Shown here in pieces: positions 35,792-47,100 of a stretch of 64,000 nt of DNA. Both the position numbers and the translations under genes were made by a program. The first letter of the stretch is position 1. Every line of letters starts with the position of its first letter. Source of the stretch: Quillaja saponaria (taxonomy: Eukaryota > Streptophyta > Magnoliopsida > Fabales > Quillajaceae); NCBI GenBank assembly GCA_029379385.1, contig CM055613.1, positions 15,952,001 through 16,016,000 on the forward strand, written 5' to 3'. The notes under the pieces were generated by a model, which had not been told where the DNA came from, searched no databases, and was given only the letters and a program-made list of their open reading frames with translations.

Positions 35792-37464
35792 AATTTAGTC
35801 CCAAAAATACCCGAAATACAAGATTTCTCTAACCTAAAAAAATATGCCCCTACTTCTCCTTCATTTACCACTTAATTAATTCCATATCTTAGAATTTATT
35901 TGGTATTATTTTAAACTACACTCCAACATCACAAGTGTAATTTTCCTTTAGAAAGACCCACAACCAATTTTGAAAGATCCAAAAATGTAAAGAAATATGT
36001 CGTTGTCATGTTTAAAGCTTACCAAATACCTTTAACTTTAGGAAATAAGTTTCAATACGCATAAGCTACAAATTTCAAGTCATGAAAGTCTTCCAATATG
36101 CCAAACCAGTCATAATCAAAACCAAATTATCACAATAAAATTTTCCTAAAAACGTGAATACTTTCACATTTTAACCCAAATTCTATGTCACCCATAGATT
36201 CACACATTCAAATGAAAATTCACATATCCATGAGTTATAAACACCATAACCATTGTCAAGTTCCACAAGATTTACCATGATTGAATTTCCCACAAAAGCA
36301 AAAATTTTCATATTACAAACAGATTCAAAATTTCCATTAACCTTCCACTTGTAAATGGTTTTGCAAAACATCTGACCAATTAGGTTGCCGGTGGAGAAGT
36401 TATTTAATATACAGTTGGAAATTAAAATCTCAGTGTTAATTCAAAATTTTGTTTCTTCAATTCATTGACCATTCATAATAGTAGTTAATGAACTATTAGC
36501 CTTGAGACTTTTGATATCTCACTGCAAAAAGTTAGATTTATGAAAATAATAGGCATACTTTTCTCTTAATATGGCATTATATTAGCCTGATTATGGTTAA
36601 AGGGAAATTGAAGTCCAGAAATCAAAATCAGAATTAGGACTGTTACTATCTTTTGTACATTATCACTTTTTATCTATTTATCATCAAATACAAAGTGCAT
36701 ACCCATTTATTGGGTGCTTCTAGGAGTATCTAAGTGCCTCATGTGTGTTGCCTGAGCTGGGCATTATGAATTTCACCATGAAATTTACACATTTGGAAAA
36801 GGCCAGTTGAGGGTAGATACCTCAAAGATGGATTATGCTCTCTTACAGTAGCTTACTAGGAAGTTACTGATGGAAGGAAGGAGAGCCAAGGAAGGCCTTG
36901 CATTTTGATTGTTGAGGAGCCATAACAGAATCACAAATTTTCTTTGAAACTGCTCTCTAACATATTTGTGTGGAAAATGCAAAGCCGAAGAAAAATTAGT
37001 GACCTTTCTTGTTGTACATGAAAAATGTGGAAATTAGAGCAATAATAGATAAAGCTATTGTGTCTTGCAGTGCTCTGCTATTCCATAGCTGGAATACCTG
37101 GTTGTTGCCCCTAAAACAGATTGCTGCACCTTCTGCTAACGCCAAGCTTGTCTAATTTTTTTTATTTTTTTAAGAACGTACACACACAAGGCTGCATTCA
37201 TGGAGAGCTAAGCTATACTAGCCAAAATGAAGGATGGAACTCATGATTTCACCAGAAACACAAGAGTAAACGCAAGGAAAACTAGAGGAAAAGAAAGAAA
37301 TGAAAAATTCTAGAATACTCAAGAATTATCAACCAAGAAAATAGAAAGGAAGAGCAAAGGCGGTGGGGAAAACATAAAGAAAAGAAAGTGCACAAATTAA
37401 AAAAAAAAAAACAAAAAACAAAAAAGGAGTCAAAGTCCAACTAATATATGATAGGAATTTAATC

Positions 37465-37468
<4 letters not shown>

Positions 37469-37497
<29 letters not shown>
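37469..37497. repeat. (TA)n microsatellite in the nested LTR
   Basis: A TA run followed by (ATT)n near 37566-37581. Confidence 0.9.
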
Positions 37498-37501
<4 letters not shown>

Positions 37502-37755
37502 ATTTATTTATTTATAAATATGAGTATATATGTCTTAGTTATCGAATCAATTTAATTAATTCATTATTATTATTATTATTATTTAGACACCATATTTACT
37601 TTACAATAACCAATTATACATAAAAAATTTAAAACATATATTGCAATATCGAATTATAACAGGTTCAATATTAACATTATTTTATAACTAAAATTTACAC
37701 GTTATGTCTAAAACTCGATTTTACAATATCGGGTTATAAGGGTTATGACAGATTA

Positions 37756-39130
37756 TCAGGAAAAAACATCAAGCTTATCTAGCTTATGTCATGGATACTC
37801 AGTTGAAGTGTCTCATTTGGAGCAAATTCCTGTGGTAAACAAATTTCGTGATGTGTTTCCGGAATAACTTCTTGGTCTTCCTCTTGAGAGGGAGATAGAG
37901 TTTGGTATTGATTTGTTGTCTGGCACTCAATCAATCTCTATACCCTCATACCATATGGCTCCTAGTGAATTAAGAGAAGCTAAAAACATAGTTGTAAAAC
38001 TTGCTGGATAAGGAATTTATTTGCCCTAGTTCGTCTCCTTGGGGTGCTCCTGTTTTTTTTGTTAAAAGAAAATATGGCTCATTCTGATTGTGTATTGAAT
38101 ACCAGTAGCAGAATAAAATCACAGTGAAGAACAAGTATCCTCTCCTTAGGATCGATGAATTATTTGATTAATTATAGGGAGCTCAAAACTTTTCCAAGAT
38201 TAATCTGTGTTTGAGGTATCACCAACTCTGGATTAAGAAAGAAGACATTAAAAAGACTGCTTTTAACATATGAGTTCTTAGTCACGTCTTTTGAACTCAC
38301 TAATACTCTTGCAGCAGTGATGGATCTTATGAACAGGTTGTTTAAGCCTTTTTTGGATTAGTTTATCTTTGTTTTTATTGATGACATCTTGTTATACTCT
38401 CGAAGTGAGGATGAGCATGAAAAGTATATTCACATTACCTTGCAAATACTTAGAGAAAATAAACCTTATGCTAAATTCTTTAAAGTGTGAATTCTAGTTG
38501 AATCAAGTGACATTCCTCGGACACGTGATTTCTAAAAAAGAAATTTGTGTGGATCCTAAGAAAGTTGAAGCAGTTCAGAATTGGCCTCATCTAACAAATG
38601 TGTATAAAATTTGAAATTTTCTAGGCTTAGCTTGGTATTATAAGAGATTTGTTGAAAACTTCTCCCGTATTACAGTACTCTTAACTCAGTTGACTCAAAA
38701 AGGTATTAAGTTTATTTGGTTAGAGGCTTGTGAGGAAAGTTTTCAGAAGCTTAAGACTTGTTTGACTTCAACTCTAGTCCTTACTCTTCCTTCTGGTACA
38801 GGGAAGTATACGGTGTTTTGTAATGCTTCTCGTATCGGACTTGCATGTGTTTTAATGCAAGATGGAAAGGTGATTGCATATGCCTTGAGACAGCTAAAGA
38901 AGCATGAAATGAACTATCCCACCCTTGACCTTGAAATGTCAGTAGTGATCTTTGCATTGAAAGTGTAAAGACATTATTTGTATGGTGAAACTTGTGAAAT
39001 TTTCACAGATCATAAGAGCCTTAAATACATATTCGATCATAAAGATTTGAATTTGAAGCAGTGTAAGTGGCTGAGTTGTTAGAAGATTATGATTGCTCTA
39101 GAAAAAGCAAATGTAGTTGCAGATACTTTG
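37756..39130 (+). pseudogene. Reverse transcriptase and RNase H remnant of the chromovirus
   Basis: After the nested insertion, gypsy pol resumes with AYLAYVMDTQ. Family phrases follow in order: SPWGAPVFFVKRKYGS, NKYPLLRIDEL, MDLMNRLFKPFLD and the catalytic box FIDD (38374-38385) followed by ILLYSRS, preceded by a TAG where Gln is usual. Next come VTFLGHVIS (about 38508), the joining region, and RNase H from 38690: KYTVFCNAS has Asn (38822-38824) in place of the first catalytic Asp, and [35 protein letters not shown] and KANVVADTLNRKP follow. Multiple stops and shifts show that it is dead. Confidence 0.85.
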
Positions 39131-39318
39131 AATAGGAAGCCAATGGGTAGTATATCTCTTGTGACAGTTATTCGCAGTCAAGCCATTCAGGATTTACAAA
39201 GGTGCATGACTAATAGAGTTAGATTTGAAGCATCTCTTAATAAGGTGTTGTTGGCCGATATTCAGGTGAAATCCATTTTAATTAAATCTGTTAAAACAGT
39301 ATCGGTGGTTGACTTTAG

Positions 39319-40130
39319 GTGTTTGCCAAGAAAGCCAAATGTGATCTATCTGCCATTAGTGAATTTAAAGTGGATAATGAAGGAGTGCTAAAGTATCATG
39401 ATCATGTAGTTGTGTCATCTAATCCTGAGTTGAGAAAGAAAATTCTTGAAACTGTTCACTATTCATCTTATACAATGCATCCTGGTTCTTCCAAGATGTA
39501 TTATGGCTTGAAGAAGTTTTATTAGTAGGATGTTATGAAAAAGGTTGTGGCGGACTTTGTTTCTAAATACCTGGTATGCCAGCAGGTGACAGTTGAGTAT
39601 CAGAAACCTGTGGGAACGTTGCAAAGTTTAAATATTCCAAAGTGGAAAAGGGAGAAAGTTACTATGGATTTTGTAATAAGACTTTCCAAGACCTTTAGGG
39701 GTTATAAATCAATCTAGATTTTTGTAAATCGATTAACAAAATAAGGTATTTTCTTCTATTGAAAACTACATACTCAGCGCATCAGTATGCTAAGTTGTAT
39801 CTAAATGAGATTGTTTTGCTACACGAAGTATCTATTTTTATCATTTCAGACCACAGAGCTCAGTTTACTGTGGTGTTCTGGAAGTCTTTTCAGGAAGTTC
39901 TTGGTACTTGGTTGTTATTCAGTATAACTTTTCATCTTCAAACTGATGGCCAGTTTGAGAGAACTATGCAAACTTTGGAGGATATGTTACAAGTTTGTAT
40001 GATGGATTTTGAGGGAGTTGGGATCAACATTTGTCACTTATATAGTTCACTTACAACAACAGTTACCATAGTACTATTCAAATGGCATTATTTGAAGCTT
40101 TGTACTGGAGGAAATGTAGATCTCTAATTG
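39319..40130 (+). pseudogene. Integrase remnant of the chromovirus
   Basis: The HHCC zinc region reads TVHYSSYTMHPGSSKMYYGL at about 39450-39509 and then DFVSKYLVCQQV at about 39556, where the first of the two Cys ligands is Tyr (39568-39570). The catalytic core shows VTMDFVIRLSKT (first Asp), then SDHRAQFTVVFWKSF (second Asp) and TDGQFERTMQTLEDML (Glu) in shifted frames. Integrase would have joined the DNA copy into the host chromosome. Confidence 0.8.
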
Positions 40131-40715
40131 GATGGTTTCAACTGGTAAGCATCAAATACTGGGACCAGAGTTGGTCCAAGATGTGGTAGATAAAGTACAG
40201 GTAATCTGTGACAAGTTGAGAACGGCTCATAGTAGACAAAAATCTTATGTCGATAATCATCGGAAGGAGATAAAGTTCGAAGTGATTGATCATGTGTTTC
40301 CGAAAGTTTTTCCTTTCAAATTTACAATAAGATTTGGCAAGAAAGGGAAGTTGAGTTCAAGATTTATTGGACCTTTCCAGATTCTAGATAACGTGGGAGT
40401 TGTGGCTTACAGGTTCACATTATCACCGGATTTGGATAGGATACATCCGATTTTTCATGTGTCTATTTTTGGAAGTATCTACCTGATAAGATTCACATTT
40501 TACAGGTTCAGGAAGTGCAAGTGGATAAGAACCTGAAGTATAAGGAGTGACCAGTGGTAATCATTGATAGACAAGTTTGTAAACTTCGATCGAAGATTAT
40601 TCCTTCAGTGAAAGTTGTTTGGCAACATCACAATGAACAAGAAGTTACTTGAGAATCCAAAGATCCGATAAGACAACAATATCCCTCTCTATTTGAATGA
40701 TTTCAGTAAATGATA
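40131..40715 (+). pseudogene. Integrase C-terminus and chromodomain-like tail
   Basis: Family phrases in order: RTAHSRQKSYVDNHRKEIKF, RFGKKGKLSSRFIGPFQIL, VAYRFTLSPDL and HPIFHVSIF. After a frame change come VVIIDRQVCKLRSKIIPSVK, VVWQHHNEQEVT and YPSLFE. The last block matches the pattern of chromodomains of plant chromoviruses (aromatic, acidic and WE-type positions), which bind modified histone and steer insertion to heterochromatin. Stops interrupt it. Confidence 0.7.
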
Positions 40716-40757
40716 TATCTATATCTATTATGTTGAAATTCAAGACAAATTTCTTTT

Positions 40758-40768
40758 AAAAGGGAGAG
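40758..40768 (+). promoter_or_regulatory. Polypurine tract
   Basis: AAAAGGGAGAG directly before the 3' LTR start TGTTATAAC, the standard place for plus-strand priming. Confidence 0.8.
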
Positions 40769-40875
40769 TGTTATAACTTGCTATCGTAAAGCTGAGTTTT
40801 AGATATAATATGTAACTTTTAATTATAAAAACAACAACAAATACATAAACAAAATAAATAATATAACTTAACATA

Positions 40876-40911
<36 letters not shown>

Positions 40912-43040
40912 TGTACATACACTTTACCTTTTTATTTCACTTTATTTCCTTTATTTTCCTTCTTGCACCGACTTATCCTCCTTTGCCTATTTCTTTCCCA
41001 TGTTCTCAATTTCTCCATTATTCTTCTTCCTCCATCATCAAGCTGTAGCCTTACTTGGAAGTTTGCTACCATGGCTATCATTCTAACCATCTTTCCTTCT
41101 TGTATTCATCACAGTCGAGCATGGTAGCCAAGGATCAGCCTTGGCAAAAGCTTCAACAGTTTTGTTTTAGGGTAGTAGCCATGTTTGCTGAAATAAAGCT
41201 CTTTATATAGCACTTTCTCTTGCACTTCCAGCTAGGTCCTCCTTCCCCCAGCCATCAGCCACCTTCAGCGAGTATTAACAGTTCTAGGGCAATGGCTATA
41301 ATGGTGGAAACCACCACTTGAACATTGATTCATAGGTGGAAAGTGTTTATTTCCATTTTAGGTAGCTCTATCAACCTTTATTTTGTAAAATCCTTGCTTT
41401 ACTTTGAGTTAACTATTAGTACTTGATTTTGTTTAAGGATTAGCGTAGAGTTTGAAATAGTTTGTGAATGGAAGTTAGGATTAGAGCTTGGAAATGTGAG
41501 GAATTATGGTTATAGTGTTAAGTTGTTATGTAAATTCAAAGTTTAAGTTATAATGATCCTAAGTAGTTTATATAGTTTCAATTAAATGTTGGGAATATGT
41601 ATAGTGTTGAAAGTGAAGGATCTTTATTGGTTTTCTTGGTGTATGTACACATATGTATACACATGAATTGGAATAAATTATACTTTTAAGGTATTTGTTA
41701 AAATGCATAAAAATTAACTTTTAGTAAATGCATGGAAATTGACATATACAGGTTTTGGTAATTAGAGGATTGTAACAACAAAATGTATAAACTAAGTAAT
41801 ACTTGAAATTATGATTTTCAGTTCTAGAACACAAAATTGATCCATCTATAGCTTTGAATTCAAGAAGGAACGATGAGCAAAATCCATAAACCTAGTAAGT
41901 GGAAAATGCTATCATTTGGTTGATAATGTGTTGTGAATACTTGTGTATGTGTATATGAATATATTGTTCTTAAATGTGAGTGTTTAATTCTTTGATTGAA
42001 TTAAGTGGCCAAAGTTCTATGTTGTTGATGCTTTAGTATTTGTTGTATTGTGTATTGATGTGAAACTTTGTTTGTGTTTGATGAAGGCCAATGAGATCTT
42101 TTATTTATTTTTATATAATTTATAGGATAGAATTTAGGTGCGCCTAGGATAACTTTGATTTGATTATTTGATATTCGAACAAAAATATTCGAGTGACTCA
42201 ACCCTGGGGAGGTTATATGAAAAGCTTATGTATATTCTTGGCATACAAGAGTAAAAAGCCTCGAGGAAGATGTGTACATGGTATGCAAGCGTTAAGTTAC
42301 TTCGATTGCCCTTTTAAATATTTTGCTTGATTTGTTTGGTATATTGTTTTTTGTGAGTTATATTGGTTTTGATTTTACATTTTCTATATATATGTACAAA
42401 TGAGATTGAATTGTTTTGTAACTTGAGCTAATATGAGCTATTCAGCATGTCTTTTAATTATGTGTTGATTGATGCTAGTACCCTTGAGGCACGTTTTTCC
42501 CTCACTGAGTCTTTATGACTCATTCCTCTTTTGTTTATTTATTTTTTATTTTTTTAGTATCAGGATCTTACCAAACTCCATTGATTGAAACTTGATTTGC
42601 TGATAGTGCTGCAGCAAGGTATTCACCTGAGATCACTTACTTGAAGCCATGGGATGAAGATTTACGATCACCTTAAGGCTTAAGTCATGAGTTTTGATTT
42701 GTGTACTAGTTTAGTTTGTTAATTTTTCTTATGTGCAAATGGAGCAGAGCTCCTTGTTGATATTGTATTATTAGGATGATGTTGTTATTATGTGTAACCA
42801 GAATATAATATGTTTGTATTATTGGGCATTTTTAAATTTACCAAGAACCTCTACCAAAATTTTTAGTTAAGCTACTATTGTTTTCAGTAAATAAATATTT
42901 GTATATAGTTATGTTTTTATAAAACTTTCCTTTTAACTTTTAGTTTGGTCAATGGTTATGTATATTTCTTTGATTTGAAGTCAGGGTTACAGAGATTTGG
43001 TTATCAACGGTCAGTCATGCCTCCGAGTAGGGTGTGACAT
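40769..43040 (+). repeat. 3' LTR of the chromovirus
   Basis: Starts TGTTATAACTTGC and ends GTGTGACA, with TG...CA termini. It contains a (AT)n run at 40878-40908. From about 41880 it aligns with the 5' LTR. The family likeness to the other three LTRs is clear at both termini. Confidence 0.85.
40878..40908. repeat. (AT)n microsatellite in the 3' LTR
   Basis: AT dinucleotide run close to the LTR start. Confidence 0.95.
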
Positions 43041-43677
43041 TTATAAGTTTATTAATTACTTATTTTAGCTAATTGCTATTAGAATGTAGATTTATTTACT
43101 AATTTGGTCCTTGAGAATTACATCGTTTTCTTTTTTGATCCTTAAGAACTTACTTTTTCTAATCAGGTCATGTACTGATTCAATATTTTCTATTTTTGTC
43201 TATATAATTTATTTTATTTCAATTGAGTTCTTGCTCAAGTTAAAATTATTAAATTAAGATAGAATCTAACAAAATTAGCTAACATATATTTTAGGAGATG
43301 ATGAAAAAAAATTAATACTAATGCATGAAAGAAAAAATTACATGAACATTAACTCAAAAATTAGACATATTGGTTTCCTCAATTTTAAATTTTAATTATA
43401 CTCAAAAAACTTTATTAGTCAATTACAATTGGATTATTAAATAATGATTGGACTCAAAATTATGAAATGGCTAAATCAAATATTCATTAGTCAATTATTT
43501 GTGTAATTAAGCATTGATAGGAGACAAATCTCAATTACTTGTGTTACTTGAGTATTGATTGGATACAAATTATAATTATTAGGGTAATTGAATGGTGATT
43601 TGATCAATTCAAATCCCATTAGCCTTTAATAATCCCTAAGCCAATGCCAAACACTCTTACTATTGAATTAGTTAGGT
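43041..43677. other. AT-rich spacer, possible degenerate repeat
   Basis: Contains the repeated phrases TTTGGTCCTTGAGAATTAC, GATCCTTAAGAACTTAC and AATTGAGTTCTTG, a style common in old plant repeats. No ends or coding content. Confidence 0.3.
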
Positions 43678-46266
43678 TGTTACCTTATTTCTAATCTTGT
43701 TTTGATTATAACAAAATGACTAGTATGTTTTGCCAAAGAAATTGACTTTAACTATCTTATCTTCTATGCATATACCTTGTTGAGTCAACATCTGAAAAAA
43801 TGATCAAACTCTATGAAAATCAATAAGCCATTTCATATCAATACGACATTATTTCATTCAAGGCAACTGAAAATATTACTTGAAGACATCATCTCATCAG
43901 CAAAAGCAATATAGTGGATAAATTGAGTAATGAGTCAAAAACATAATACACAATTGAAAGACTGAACCAAAGATCACCATTTAGTTATCTAAGTATCCAT
44001 ACTTACTATAATTCTTCAAGAATATGATTAGTAAGAAAAAGCTCAAAGATAGATATACTGAAGTATATCTCTCGATCAACAAAAAGAGAAAATTTAAGAG
44101 TCAGTTAATTTATCAATGAAAAATATCATTCAAACAACTGAAAACTTTAATAGTTTTTCATACCATCTAAAGAAATCACAAAACGATATTATTTTACAGC
44201 GGAAGAGAGTGAAGAAAGTTCTTAAGTCTGGTGAATATATTAATTGAAAAACAGATGCCTAATCAGCTAAAGATATTACTTGAATTTCAGTCAGCAGATA
44301 TAGCTTTCATTAACTAAAGACTTAATATTCAATAGAAGACAAATGTTCAACTAAAGACGTATCTAACAACTAAACTGTTTATGACTTATTCATACGACAT
44401 CATCTTAGAAGGATCAATAAATTGTTCGTCATCTTCATAAGTTGAAGTTTTTTTAAAGTATCTTTTTCGCGTCAAGTTCACAATAAGACAAAATAGAACA
44501 TCTAAGGCTCCAAGGATGAGTTGTATTATGTTCAAAAAGCAGAATATGACTTATATCATTACATTCCTAATTTCATGGTGCTGGACCAATATGTTAGAAG
44601 ACAAGAACTTTTCTGTTTGTTACTCATTGACACCACAATGGTCAAATTCTACTGAGGACAACTACTTTTGGGATCATGATATAAAAGAAGATAAACTCCT
44701 TCAAAACAAGTTGGAGAAACGAGATCTCACAACCATCATCCCACATCAAGGTCTCTAAACCTTCATAAACAAAGAAGGACTAGAACTCTATTATCCTTAC
44801 CTCTATATCAGATCAATCAATGAGACTTATAACTTTTAATTCCACGAGGAAACCTTGATATTGAGTGAATCTTGTTTAGCACACCCACTTCTTATATTTG
44901 TTCATCATAAGTGTGAACTTAGAACTTTAAATTAAACCAGGTAAAGTTTAGCTAGTGTAAAGCTTTGAGGAACTTAGGGGTTGTGCATAGTTCAAGGAAC
45001 TAAATGGCTTATCTTTTCTTATGATACAGGCAAAACAAATTTGTTTTTAAAGTTACAGACACAAAATCATTGTTCATTATCGATATTCAAACGTATCTAA
45101 GGATATGGTCAGATATTTTTGATATTTTTAAATACTACATCCTAGAAACTTTAATTTTTTTTTTAAGATTTTCTAGATATCAATAATAAAAAAAGTAATA
45201 ATAGAGATTATAGTCAAGAATTTATAAAAAAATATTTAGTGATATGTAGTTTTCAATTCATAAAAGAAATATTTTAACTATTTTTCTTTCTAAATGTTTG
45301 TTTTTAATATTTACTAAGAATTCACTTTTTTTTTTTCAGTTTAAAAATAAATAATAAATTTTTTTAATTTTTGCTTTTATATATTTATACTTAATTATTA
45401 TTAATTAAGTTATAAACTAAATTATATTTATAAATTATACAATTAGAGTTTATAAGTAAAAAAAACTATAAGTTATAAAAAATCAATAGAAGCTAGTCAA
45501 ATGACAAGAAAATAAGTATAGTTGTAAGTATTATTTCTAAACAATATCATTTAATTTTGGTTATTGGTTATATGTATCCTAATTGTATAATTTAATAAAT
45601 AATTTAGATTAAGCATGTGAAAAGAAAATATAAATTATGTAAAGAGAAAATCAAACTTTCAAATTACGTGCACAATTAATCATTATATATATTACAAATC
45701 ACTCATAAATAAGTATTACATAATCCTTTTACATGTATCTGTATTTTTGGAATTGTGCACATGTCATATGTTTCTGATATATATCTGAAACATTTTCATT
45801 TCTAGACTGACAAATACTATATTAAGAAATGACATTTGGATCCTTGGGCTACTTCTATTACTCATCTAGGTTGGTGACTTGTAAGGATTAGTTAGGTTGT
45901 GCTGAGCCTTGTAATTCAATGTAAAGGTTACTTATTCATTGAATTCAGTGTAGAAATTGCTGAATCCTATAATTCAGAGTGTAAAGGTTTTGCTGAGCCT
46001 TGAAATTTAATTGAATGTGAATTCCCAATAGAAGCATGGGAGTGGGTGTAGCTAAGGGTTCTGATGAGCACTTTAAAATCTGTCGTACAAATCTCTCTAT
46101 CACTTAACTCTTTATCTTTCAGTTGATTAATTACAATACTTGCTTATTTGCCCGAGTTCTTGTTGATTGTATATTTATTGTGTGCTCTATTTTTTAAATC
46201 ATCAAAAAAATAGTTTTTAATCGATCAATCTATTCATTCCTCTAGCTTGCCATTCTTGGACCAACA
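43678..46266 (+). mobile_element. Copia SIRE/Maximus-like LTR remnant
   Basis: The left part (TGTTACC, then TTGATTATAACAAAATGACT) resembles the LTR start of SIRE-type copia elements. The right part (GGAGTGGGTGTAGCTAAGGGTTC, CTCTCTATCACTTAACTC, TTGTGTGCTCTATTTTT, then CATTCCTCTAGCTTGCC and CTTGGACCAACA) resembles their LTR end. No primer-binding site or pol follows, so it would be a solo or truncated LTR. No target duplication was found, and the 80-codon open frame at 44516-44758 is not recognisable. Confidence 0.4.
45900..46012 (+). repeat. Three imperfect direct repeats
   Basis: GCTGAGCCTTGTAATTCAAT, GCTGAATCCTATAATTCAGA and GCTGAGCCTTGAAATTTAAT occur in sequence, two of them followed by GTAAAGGTT. 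They lie in the downstream part of the SIRE-like LTR. Confidence 0.75.
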
Positions 46267-47095
46267 CAAACCAACCCTAAATCAGTTCCAATCAACCTCA
46301 CCTACCTCCAAATCAACATCAATCACCACAATAGCCTCCAATCAACCAAAATTTGTCTACCACCTTCTCTCCTATAAAAAGGTTTCACATCAACTTTAAA
46401 AAATGACATCACCATTTTAGTCGAATCAAGATATCAAGCCTTTATTGAACAAATTCTCGAGAAAATCGAATTAGAAAAATTACTTTTTTTATTTTTGTAC
46501 AAAATATTAACACAGAGTTTGTATTATCTTTATACAAATATAATATATTATTATTTTGGTACACACTTTTTTGTCTGTTACATTTCAAGCTTCACGAATT
46601 TGTTGTTTACAGTGGTTTTTCTTTAAAAAAATTCACATGCTAATTTTATGGTTGAAAATAGTTGGATCGGTCGATTTTATTTATGAAGCCAAACATATAA
46701 GGGCTTGATATATAGATATATTATAAATATAAATATATATATATATATAATATTATTTTTGGTTGATCTATTTCATATATCTTTTTTTAACTTTTCAAAT
46801 TTTTACTTTCATTTTGCAGTTAATATATATATTTTCATATTTTTATATTATGTTTTATTTATATAATAATTACAAAACTAATATAACATAAACATACTTT
46901 CACACACCAATTAATAATTTTAATAATAATATGCATTTTAATTCAATTAATAATTTCAATAATAAATATGCATTTTAATGGTAGCTACTTACCTTTCACT
47001 ATTTTATAAAAATAGTTACATGAATGACCTTAAATATAACTATTTTGAATTTAGTATATTTAAACTTTTATACTAAGAATGCACCCCATAATAAT
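46267..47095. other. AT-rich spacer
   Basis: Includes a small tandem duplication around AATTAATAATTT and ATATGCATTTTAA at about 46910-46980 and a TA run near 46735-46750. No gene. Confidence 0.4.
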
Positions 47096-47100
47096 CTTGT

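Larger units (their letters stand above)
30576..37750 (-). mobile_element. Minus-strand solo LTR nested in the chromovirus
   Basis: The right end, read on the minus strand, starts TGTCATAACCC and shares the phrase GAGTTTTAGA with the chromovirus LTR start. The left end, read likewise, finishes GGGGTATGACA. The outer flanks GCTTA (30571-30575) and GATTA (37751-37755) form a five-base target duplication with one mismatch, and the pol reading frame on either side continues if the insert and one flank copy are disregarded. Excluding the solo LTR inside it, about 4.1 kb remains, all of LTR character, with no gag or pol. It is therefore best read as a solo LTR left by recombination. Confidence 0.75.
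27416..43040 (+). mobile_element. Ty3/gypsy chromovirus (Tekay/Del-like), decayed, with nested insertions
   Basis: Two related LTRs flank a primer-binding site, an RG-rich gag, a protease remnant, reverse transcriptase, RNase H, integrase, a C-terminal chromodomain-like region and a polypurine tract, in Ty3/gypsy order. Long LTRs and the chromodomain suggest the Tekay/Del lineage. Stops and frameshifts occur in every domain. A related LTR is inserted at 30576-37750. The 3' end is defined by TGTGACA at 43034-43040. The left end is blurred because the 5' LTR is incomplete. Confidence 0.85.

Noticed and set aside
44516..44758. 80-codon open frame
   Set aside because: It lies within the SIRE-like LTR remnant and shows no recognisable motif.
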